Assembly (NCBI RefSeq): GCF_000003815.2
Contig: NC_049994.1
Location: 5,016,392-5,080,391 of the forward strand
Direction of reading: 5' to 3'
Length of the DNA: 64,000 nt
From: Branchiostoma floridae
Lineage: Eukaryota > Chordata > Leptocardii > Amphioxiformes > Branchiostomatidae
Both the position numbers and the translations under genes were made by a program. A model generated the notes under the pieces. The model ran no database searches. It was not told the origin of the DNA and saw nothing but the letters and a program-made list of their open reading frames with translations. Below, piece by piece: positions 55,901-64,000 of this stretch (positions are counted from its first letter, which is position 1; every line of letters starts with the position of its first letter).

Positions 55901-56363
55901 CTTATCGATGAAATTAGCTGAGCACCCGGACGAATTGCTTACGTAGCGACGTCGACAACGTGCCGCAGCTTTAATGAGATACCCATAGGTGCTTAACTGT
56001 GACGCTGCTACCAGTCGAACTTTAGAGACATCCCTATGTACTTACTTATTCAACGTAGCGCATGCAATTTCACGACAATAGGTAGTTTATGGAAGGTGTA
56101 CGTTTAGATGACACACATGCTTGAAGCACCGAGAAGTTAAAGTAGCGCTTTCTATTTTACGACAATAGGTAGTTTATGGAAGATGTGAATCGCGAAGATA
56201 TGGTTCTAACGAGCTGACCTGATGTGTTCTAGCCCCGCCTTACTTTGCGGTGTCGACGGAAGGACCTGTAGCACTCGCCGAAGACAAGGAGGACAAATAC
56301 ACCATGGGCCCGACGGAGTACGCTCCTAAGTACGCCTACTACGACTGGAGCAAGCACGCTTAG
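49902..56363 (+). CDS. Arrestin domain-containing protein, paralog B
   Basis: An alpha-arrestin like A, with the same seven-exon structure: 49902-50019, 50686-50808, 51303-51532, 52044-52226, 53964-54155, 55127-55337, 56233-56363; phases agree and give 395 residues. Arrestin_N (residues 1-~160) and Arrestin_C (~161-300) are intact. Exon 4 is exactly as long as in A; exon 5 is 9 codons shorter and exon 6 is 20 codons longer. In the tail the first PPxY of A is replaced by PPPSH (residues 325-329), so only PPPY (353-356) remains. The last exon ends APKYAYYDW, as in A. Exons 1-5 are nearly identical to C, showing recent tandem duplication. AATAAA lies at 56531-56536. Intron 4 carries two insertions absent from C. 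Cellular role is inferred from family. Confidence 0.9.
52684..52820. mobile_element. 121-bp foldback MITE with 8-bp target duplication
   Basis: The element is 52692-52812, with ends TAATCTCCAAGCAG and CTGCTTGGAGATTA extending as near-perfect inverted arms through TGGCAAATGGGAAGGAG. It is flanked by AAAATTGG at 52684-52691 and 52813-52820. The orthologous position in paralog C (63509-63516) has a single AAAATTGG. The 8-bp duplication fits a hAT-type element. Confidence 0.9.
52886..53482. mobile_element. MITE, TTCACACTGAAACCGA family, copy 2
   Basis: The ends AGGGCCTTCACACTGAAACC and, inverted on the right, TCTAGTGTGAAGGGGGCTTT form a loose TIR. The interior is rich in GGAATG and GAATTC words with internal symmetry. 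Paralog C reads through the corresponding point (GAGGTACCAGCGGTGAAAG then GAACTTTGTCATCTG), so this is an insertion in B only. It is in opposite orientation to copy 1 at 46891. Confidence 0.75.
54666..55126 (+). promoter_or_regulatory. Conserved intron 5 block of ARRDC-B
   Basis: Counterpart of 43888-44273 in ARRDC-A. The B copy also contains a perfect CRE, TGACGTCA, near 54919, and a CTCATCCATATAACA insertion. It abuts exon 6. See the A copy for shared words. Confidence 0.5.
55435..55580 (-). mobile_element. SINE fragment (reverse)
   Basis: GGGTGCAGCCCCAACCTCAG, GATGCCCTATCCAGAATTGA and GGGTTGCTAGCCC are the reverse of the tRNA-derived SINE head and body. It lies in ARRDC-B intron 6, partly decayed. 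Confidence 0.5.
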
Positions 56364-56536
56364 GCTTTGGTCCCAATTGTAAAAGGGGGTTCTTCCGGGC
56401 AGTTCACGGGCTGTTTTGGGGCACTGTCGGGCACTTTGGGACACCTTGCGGCACCCGGGATATAATTGAACATGGCCGGGACCCGGGTTCATTTTAAGTC
56501 AGATTTAAAATGAACCCGGACACGGTAACAAATAAA

Positions 56537-57530
56537 CGCCGTGACCTACCCTTGGGTTACACCAAGGGGTACCCCAGGTATCCGGCAGTCACTGGGACAA
56601 ATTCGTCGCTTCGGAGCCCGGCTGGGCACCGGTGCAATTGGGACCTAAGCCTTTGGCTAACGTCACATTTCCACAAAAGGGGCCCGGTCGAGTTGTGTTG
56701 TGGAACGAAAAGTATGACATAAAAGACAGACTACAAAAACACCTAACGGACCCAAAAATTATTTAACAGGATGCTTTGTCCACATTTACTGGCATAATTT
56801 TTCGTCTCAAACAGCCCGGCCGGGCCCCGGGTAGAAATGTGACGTAGGCCTTAGGCCTGTCCATGACGTCTGAAGCAGCCCTCAACGCCTCAAAGTGCCT
56901 TGTACATTTTACCGTTTGTTTATTTTCACGTCTGTAACATTTCAAACAGTACTTCTCACAAACAGTATGCGAAAGAATGCTGTCACTCCTGTGGTAATTT
57001 TAGTTTGCTGTGAATATCTGTAAATTCAACTGTGTTTGTTTGTTTATCTGTACGGGTTTTTCGTGAACAAGATGACGTAATGTTTTCCTTCTCTTTACGA
57101 ATATTTCACGTCTGCTGAAAGGTAGGATTTTGTATAGCGATCATCTATATACTATCTATAGTATAGATAAAGTTGAACGGGTTTACAATCTATATCTAGT
57201 ACGTACCTTATTCTACTATAGTGCGAAGCAAATATTAAAAGAATGTTGTTCAACCATGCGCACATTGTTACAATCAATGACCTCATTATAACACACCTCT
57301 CTATATATACAATGCAATTCACTGAGGACGGATCTAGCCATCCTAACCGACCCTTCTCATGCTGTCGACAAAGAAATGTCAACATGACTTTTGGACTCAC
57401 ACTGGACGCAACCTCCGAGCAGATGTTGGGATGATGTACAGTTTTGTTTTCAGACGTCCTGACTTCTCCGATAAGTAGAAACACACATGTACACAAACAA
57501 ACAAAGCACACACAGCGTTTCCCGGTCACT
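56537..57530. other. ARRDC-B / ARRDC-C spacer
   Basis: No gene recognised. Duplicated sequence resumes near 57530, where GGTCGCTGGAAAAATAGCAC matches 48027-48045 (TGTCGCTGGAAAATAGTAC). Short GGCCGGG/CCCGGC words recur at 56480-56830 in inverted arrangement, probably another decayed TIR element. Confidence 0.4.
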
Positions 57531-57704
57531 CGTAGTCTCTACCGGTCTGGGGTCTCCATAGGTCGCTGGAAAAATAGCACAAAATAGCCAAAAAGACAGA
57601 AACAATGGACGTGTTATCTTTCGTAATAATGACGTCGCCCGTTGAACTGATATTACGTTTACCCCCTAATACTAACAGAGAATTGGACAAGTCAGTTAGT
57701 GTAG

Positions 57705-57882
57705 CACGTGACCACAACAGGTGCTCCTGACTCACCAGTGACCTTTGAACTTAGGTGAGTCAGATCTTCCGTGATTGGGCAATCAGGGCGTGTCTAGTCA
57801 GTTTAGTGCTTAAAAGGGGCGGTACGATTGGTTGAAAGTCAGTTATACACAGACGCAGCACTTTGGACGGACAATCAATCAG
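57705..57882 (+). promoter_or_regulatory. ARRDC-C promoter and noncoding first exon
   Basis: Same arrangement as B: CACGTG 57705-57710, ACCACAA, CAGGTG 57718-57723, AP-1 57728-57734, reverse DR1 TGACCTTTGAACT 57739-57751, AP-1 57756-57762, ATTGG 57774, TTAAAA 57810-57815, GGGGCGG 57816-57822. The first exon ends at 57882 (CAG|GTGAGT). The exon with the ATG starts at 59278. Spacing between E-box and DR1 is 28 bp in B and C, 26 bp in A. Confidence 0.65.
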
Positions 57883-58274
57883 GTGAGTGAAAACATAAGG
57901 ATCACACCGGGTATCTTATGACTTGCTAAACGTTCGCCTATGTTTACCGTTACCTGCCCTTCTTAAGTGATCCATTTGTTGTCCCAGTGGAAGGTTTGTT
58001 TCGCGACCTTTAGACTTTATTTAGATTGGGACAAGAACAATATATCGTGAACACAGTCTTAACGTTAGAGTAACGCTAACTGAGGTAATAAAGCAAAATT
58101 TGGTCACCTCGTGACAAATCACGTGAATGCTTTCACCTTCGAATTCATGAAAGTAGGTTTGTATACCTTACGGAAAATGGACATGACCCCCCCCCCCCTC
58201 AATTATTTGGAGAACTTTTGTATCGTATAGGACATAACGTTTGGCTCTTCAGTGAAGAAATTAAGAATTAGAGT

Positions 58275-58848
58275 TTTATTTAGAGCTCTGTAGACAAAAT
58301 ATTGTAGATTATGCATTTTGATGTTCATCATTGATTAGCTTACGCATGTCACAAGTAAAAAAAATCGCATCATTTATCATTAAGCGTTTTTGCCATTTTT
58401 GCACTTATTATGCAAATCAGTTCTTCATTTGCATATTTTGTGTCTGTTAATGTTCCACCTATCATAAAGTTATCCTCTTCGGAATGTTTTTACAAAACTG
58501 TCCCTGCAATTCCAACCCTTGGTGCTAGGGTGCCCAAACTTACGTCACTTATTTCTGGACACAAGAGCTATCTAACTCTTAAACATCGTGACCATAGCGT
58601 GTTCAGAATACTAGAAATGAGACCAGAAAGTTGTACTGCAGTACCAGGGGAGGCCGCTAGGAACCCCAAAGTATATTCAATTCCAGTTTTTTTACACATC
58701 CTACCAACAGACCAAGCATGGAACCAATCCATCCGTTCTTGAGTTATCCTGTTGATCAACAGGCAGACAGACTGACAGACAGACAGACAGACAAACGCTG
58801 CTAAAAAAATAACCTCCAGGACATTTTATGGAGGTAATAAATCAGAGT
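58275..58848. mobile_element. Insertion in the ARRDC-C 5' intron, absent from B
   Basis: The B/C alignment breaks at about 58275 and resumes near 58849 (CAGAGTAGCGCCTG against TAGAGGCGTTG in B). The right end carries GACAGACAGACAGACA, then the hairpin TAACCTCC...GGAGGTAATAA; the same end occurs inverted at 5155. Possible duplication AGAGT at both edges. No coding domain. Confidence 0.55.
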
Positions 58849-59316
58849 AGCGCCTGTATACATGTTGTTATCTCAGATATAAAGGGGCCCGTGTACCGAT
58901 GGCCAAAATAGTATCCAGTAGGAGATTGCCGTTGGTCTAATTTAGTCCATGTATACTGTTTTGTCCGTGTCTAGTAGATCTGCTATTGTTATGGCCCATG
59001 AACATTGTCCTCCTGCTGGGTAGATCTGTTATTATTTTGGCTCTGGTGCTGGATACTGTCTTCCCACTGGTAGATCTGCTTAGAGATTATACTGTAAAAC
59101 TAGAAACATCAACGGGAATAAGCTCGGCTTGAAACTGTCATGCGGTGTTTTCTGTAAAAGGGATGTTTGTTAGTCTCTTCACCACGAAAACGCGAATATA
59201 AAACCACCATGAACAGTTTCCTCTTTTACAGTACACCATGTAACGTTAATAAAGGTTGTGTTAATTCTCCCATGCAGATATCAATTGATTTAAACGTTTG
59301 ACTACCCGAAGACATC

Positions 59317-62300
59317 ATGCCGGCTCTCAACTCCTTCTACATCACATTCGAGAAGAACATGGACGTGTATCAAGCTGGACAAGTCGTCAGGGGGCAGGTA
59401 GAGGTGGAACTGAATGAAGATATGAAGATGGGAGGTAGGTGTTGAAAGTGCATTGAATTTCTCCTGTACCGATTGTGGCTTAGAAACAAGGACAGGGACG
59501 CTGTCCAAATCTTACCGTATGTCGTATATCGTGGGTTCTTTGTACACAAAACAGTTACCCGAACGCTAATAGGTTCGCAGTACTGACTGATTCTACTTCC
59601 CGCCGGTAGGTGGCGCTGTAGTGGGAAGGCTGTGACCCAAAACATGACTAAGCAGGTATCCCCCCCCCCCCCCATGTAGATATCTACATGTAAACCAAAT
59701 CATCACGCAATACATGGTGACCTCGATGTCAGATGATATCAATACCTGTGACTTCGTGGTGACTTTGTATTGATATCTTTGAATAAACGATTTGGGGCGT
59801 ATTGTAATGATATCTATCATCATGTCTACCTTGTCCCCCAACGACCCGGAGATCAAGGTACCTGATAATTTGGTAACATCGTCTGTTAACCTTTAACCCT
59901 ATTCAAACTTTTTCTGAGGCCAGCCCCTTCTAACTCCTGTATCTCTTCATTCGACTTCAACGACCTACTATATGTCCACCAAATTTTCAGAGAATAATAA
60001 AAAGAAACTTTGGTGGTTCTATCGTAAGCCGTTTGGGCGTTATGCTACATGAAAGTTAGTGCAGGGCTCTGAGTAGGGTTAAACATAAAATAATATTCTC
60101 TCTGGTATCTGCAGGGATAAAACTCTTGATGAAAGGATCTGCCCAATGCCGCTGGGTTGTTTCTACCGGGAAAACAACGGTTGTGTACACCGGCAGGGAA
60201 GTGTACTTCGAGAAAACGGTGACGCTTTGGGGCCCGGGCCCAGGTAAGGCACTTTCTCAAAGATTCTGACAAAAAACGCCAATGTAGTTCAAGGGCAAGC
60301 TGATAGGGGGACCAAACCCACGCTAGTTATTCCTAACAAATAAAAGCTATCTGCCATAAAAAAAAAGCAAAGACAAAGGTGCGCTACGATCTTTTAGAAG
60401 ATGTTTCAGTTACCATCAACCATGCGCGGGGACCATAAAAAAACCCAACAAAGACAAGGGTAGGCTACGATCGTTTAGAAGATGTTTCAGTTACCATCAA
60501 CCCTCCGCGGGGACCGCGCTTGAACCACGGTATTCCGCGGCCGATACTCTCCCTTAGAATGGAAACTTTGGTACCAAATTTGACCATCGTGGACTATTGG
60601 TGGGTACCGGTACAGAAAATTCAAGTCCAGGACCGGTTCAGGTCCAGAGGATAAGGTCCAGGTCCGAACCTGATTCAGTATGTGAAAACATGTGAATGGA
60701 CGATACTAAAAACAATGGTCCGTTTCGCTATAAAGAAGTATGTTTTTTGGAGTATTTGAGTCCCACTTAACTTGCGTTCTAAAATCCTGCAAGACTAACT
60801 ACCTCTATACGATTGACTGTAAAACATTGTAGAAATAACTATTGTTATTTTCTTCTACCGGTAAGTCCCCAAACGTGTGAATTTGTGATCATACAATCTG
60901 TCTATTTTCTATTAAGTCCAACACCCGGTACAGCTAATTTTTTTCAGGTCGGGTTTTTCCAAACCGTTCCGATGTACCGGTACCCACCCCTATCGTAGAC
61001 GGTATCTTAGTACTCGAAATGACACGTCTTTCGCTCTCTCTTCAAGGCGAGGCGACGTTCGGAAACACCCCTGTACTGCCGGCGGGCAAACACACCTATC
61101 CCTTCGAGTACCAACTCCCCAGTGCAGGCCTGCCCACTTCCTTTGAGAGTCGTTACGGGTACGTGCGCTACTTCGCCGAAGCTATCATAGACAGACCATG
61201 GAAGTTTGACAAGAAAACCAAGAGGGCCTTCACTGTGCTGGACATGTATGATCTCAACGAGGACCCTAACGCAATGGTAAGGATACGTGTTTTCAACCGG
61301 AATCAATGTTCGTTCAGTCACAACAACTACTCTCCATAGCATTACGATATGTGGGTTTAGTAGTTTTATTTTTCAGGTTGAAAAACAGAGAGATTGTTGG
61401 TGGAAACTTACAAGACAGAAAACCAGATAAGTCATGGCACTTCAGTCATGACTTCGACCTGGTCGTAGTTGTCGACAACGCTAGCTGTACAGGGTTTGGT
61501 CAGGTTGTAGTTGTCGACAACGCTAGCTGTACAGGGTAAATTTGGCCAGGTTGTAGTTGTCCACAACGCCATCTGTATAGGGTTTAGCCAGGTTGCAGTT
61601 GTCCACAACGCCATCTGTATAGGGTTTAGCCAGGTTGCAGTTGTCCACAACGCCATCTGTATAGGGTTTAGCCAGGTTGCAGTTGTCCACAACGATAGCT
61701 GTACATGGTTTAGCCAGGTTGTAGTTGCCCACAATGAATGCTGTACAGAGTTTGGCCAGGTTGTAGTTGTCCACAATGAATGATGTACAGAGTTTGGCCA
61801 GGTTGTAGTTGTCCACAATGAATGACGTACAGAGTTTGGCCAGGTTGTAGTTGTCCACAATGAATGATGTACAGAGTTTGGCCAGGTTGTAGTTGCCCAC
61901 AATGAATGCTGTAAAGAGTTTGGCCAGGTTGTAGTTGCCCACAATGAATGCTGTACAGAGTTTGGCCAGGTTGTAGTTGTCCACAATGAATGCTGTACAG
62001 AGTTTGGCCAGGTTGTAGTTGCCCACAATATGAATGCTGTACAGAGTTTGGCCAGGTTGTAGTTGCCCACAATGAATGCTGTACAGAGTTTGGCCAGGTT
62101 GTAGTTGTCCACAATGAATGCTGTACAGAGTTTGGCCAGGTTGTAGTTGTCCACAATGAATGCTGTACAGAGTTTGGTCAGGTTGTAGTTGCCCACAATG
62201 AATGCTGTACAGAGTTTGGCCAGGTTGTAGTTGTCCACAATGAATGCTGTACACAGTTTGGCCAGGTTGCAGTTGTCCACAATGAATGTTGTACAGAGTT

Positions 62301-63895
62301 TGGCCAGGTTGTAGTTGCCCACAATGAATGCTGTACAGAGTTTGGCCAGGTTGTAGTTGCCCACAATGAATGCTGTACAGAGTTTGGCCAGGTTGTAGTT
62401 GTCCACAAGGAATGCTGTACAGAGTTTGGCCAGGTTGTAGTTGTCCACAATGAATGCTGTACAGAGCTTGGCCAGGTTGTAGTTGTCCACAATGAATGCT
62501 GTACAGAGTTTGGCCAGGTTGTAGTTGTCCACAATGAATGCTGTACAGAGTTTGGCCAGGTTGTAGTTGTCCACAATAAACGCTGTGAACAGTTTGGCCT
62601 GGTTGTAGTTGTCCACAATAAACGCTGTGAACAGTTTGGCCAGGTTGTAGTTGTCCACAATAAACGCTGTGAACAGTTTGGCCAGGTTGTAGTTGTCCAC
62701 AATGAACGCTGTACAGCGTTTGACCAGGTTGTATTTGTTCAGAATGAACGCTGTACAGAGTTTGGCCAGGTTGTAGTTGTCCACAATAAACGCTGTACAT
62801 GCAGAGTTCGGATTGATTTAGTTGTCCACATGTACAATGACAAGCTTCGCATCCTTCACTTGTCTCTTATTTCACTATGCCCACTTGGCAGACCCCGTCG
62901 GCTGCTCAAGACTCGAAAAAGCTTGGATTCTGGCATTTTGCTTCCGATCCGATCGAAGTGCAGGTCCAAACGGACCGAGGAGCGTATTGTCCGGGAGAGA
63001 CTGTCAGGCTCAGCGGGACTCTAAAGAATGGCAGCGGAATCGAAATCAAAGAGACAACTGTTCAACTCAGACAGGTACGTTTTCATACTCGCAGACTGAT
63101 ATTGTAGTATATGGGCAGGGGAGACGTAAAAAGTGTAATTTTAAAGCAGGTATGTCCCCGGACCGCGCCCGTTTGCGCCAAAGTACGCTAGGCATCTACA
63201 AAATATTTGTCGCCTAAACTCTTGTCACAGTGTGTGTGTATTTCCAAAAATTTCATAATTCAGAAACTGTGCCGCAATTGGAAAAAGGTGGGCACAAAAT
63301 GGCGAAAAGCAGTACAATTTACATTTCTCGTGATATCTTACCTATGTTGTGCAAAGTACCATAAGTGAAGATGATTTTAGCACTGCAAATCTCTTTTTGA
63401 TGCATGTTCTCACTACGCATTGTTTTTTAATTCTGTAGTAAAACTGTAATTTCTAATAACTTGCTTATTTGGCCTACATGTACAAATGTGTCGCACGCCA
63501 GTGACAAGTCAAAATTGGCACAAGTTGGTGCATTTTTTGGCGCAATTTTGTACGTTTCAGTGAGGTACCAGCGGTGAAAGTAACACAAATTGAACTTTGT
63601 CATCTGTTGTTATTTGTGTTTACGTGCAGTGCATTTCCAAAAACACTATTTGGCACTCCTAGCTATTCATGTTTTACCGGTTTTGTATGTAATGTTGCCA
63701 TTGCAGAAGGCGACATGCTTTGCTACCTCTTCACACAAAGAGATTTGCGGGCAGAAAACTCTGAGCGAAATAAAGGCATTGGGCTGCAAAGCGAAGGACG
63801 CTACTGACCTGAGCAGTATAGCTCTTCCGATCCCTGCCATCCCTCCCTCCTCTGAACGATACTGCAACATCATTGACGTTGAGTACAAGATCAAG
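59317..63895 (+). CDS. Arrestin domain-containing protein, paralog C (3' end outside window)
   Basis: Five coding exons are present: 59317-59434, 60115-60243, 61047-61276, 62892-63074, 63707-63895 (then GTAAGA), giving the first 283 residues; exons 6 and 7 with the PPxY tail lie beyond 64000. The N-terminal 38 residues are identical to B, with one change (Arg to Gly) just before the first splice site. Exon 2 is two codons longer than in B (GPGP instead of GP). Exon 5 encodes KTLSEIKALGCKAKDATDL, identical to B. Introns 2 and 3 have gained a TIR element (60598-60992) and a large minisatellite (61450-62815). Function is inferred from the family, as for B. There is no sign of decay in the visible part. 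Confidence 0.88.
60355..60520. repeat. Local direct duplication of ~75 bp
   Basis: Two adjacent copies share CAAAGACAA, CTACGATC, TTTTAGAAGATGTTTCAGTT and ACCATCAACC (near 60370-60425 and 60450-60505). It lies in ARRDC-C intron 2. Confidence 0.8.
60598..60992. mobile_element. TIR element, GTGGGTACCGGTAC ends
   Basis: The left end GGTGGGTACCGGTACAG and right end GTACCGGTACCCACCCCTA are inverted. The interior has CAGGTCCAGG repeats, CAATGGTCCGTTTC, and a GGTCGGG stretch before the right end. It is ~395 bp without coding potential, and absent from B intron 2. The copy at 22153-22565 is related. Confidence 0.75.
61450..62815. repeat. 42-bp minisatellite, ~32 units, in ARRDC-C intron 3
   Basis: The unit is GAATGCTGTACAGAGTTTGG plus CCAGGTTGTAGTTGTCCACAAT (42 bp), highly regular from 61727 to 62580 and more diverged at both edges (CGCCATCTGTATAGGGTTTA variants at 61567-61690, AAACGCTGTGAACAG variants at 62577-62700). 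As 42 is a multiple of 3 and the unit lacks stops in several frames, long open frames appear on both strands; none is a gene. Confidence 0.95.
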
Positions 63896-64000
63896 GTAAG
63901 AAATTACCCACGTAGAGCTATTTCGTAAATGTTTGCAACGATTGTTTTTATTTTATTTTCATAACAATTGATTTCAAACAATGCCGACATATTAGATTCT
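63896..64000 (+). other. Start of ARRDC-C intron 5
   Basis: Intron sequence after the donor at 63896 (GTAAGAAATTACCCACG), matching the start of B intron 5 (GTAAGAAGTGATCCACG at 54156). The gene continues past the window. Confidence 0.7.

Noticed and set aside
61432-63024. Long open frames (up to 450 codons) on both strands, looking like repeat proteins
   Set aside because: They are translations of a 42-bp minisatellite lying inside an intron; the unit length is a multiple of 3 and several frames simply lack stops.

Overview
This is a piece of an intron-rich animal genome, most likely a lancelet (Branchiostoma). The grounds are single-copy metazoan genes with chordate-like domain layouts split into many small GT-AG exons, a CR1-group LINE with a PHD finger, and a dense load of short inverted-repeat (MITE-like) elements and minisatellites. 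The species is inferred, not proven. A run of 100 N at 28694-28793 is an assembly gap.

Layout. 1-1250: end of a MITE copy and a diverged ~110-bp repeat array. 1512-1742 (-): probable first coding exon of a rhodopsin-type GPCR. 1970-7770: degenerate repeats, including a duplicated fragment of GTF3C4 whose coding text has grown into a GGTACCC-rich minisatellite. 7841-9814 (-): intronless-CDS GTF3C4 (TFIIIC subunit 4). 12610-27032 (+): YME1L1, the mitochondrial i-AAA protease, in 17 coding exons with one apparent 1-base deletion in exon 14. 28794-31820 (-): PEX11 (A/B type), convergent with YME1L1 and cut off by the N gap. 33168-36608 (-): intact non-LTR retrotransposon ORF. 37227-39026: a Harbinger-like element nested against a MITE. 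40795-64000 (+): three tandem alpha-arrestin (ARRDC) genes, A, B and C; C runs off the window.

How the genes relate. GTF3C4 and YME1L1 are divergent, about 2.8 kb apart; YME1L1 and PEX11 are convergent. They are housekeeping genes of Pol III transcription, mitochondrial inner-membrane proteostasis and peroxisome division, and no operon-like logic is implied. The ARRDC cluster is the accessory part. B and C are a recent ~9.5-kb tandem duplication (exons nearly identical, introns and promoters alignable), while A is older. All three share an upstream block of two E-boxes around ACCACAA, then a DR1 nuclear-receptor site and AP-1 sites. A and B also share a ~370-bp conserved stretch of intron 5. 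These two noncoding conservations, the GTF3C4-derived minisatellite, and the LINE with a signal-like N-terminus, a 2A-like motif and a PHD finger are the most interesting signals. Exon coordinates were worked out by eye from reading frame, splice consensus and family similarity; no alignment or database search was run.
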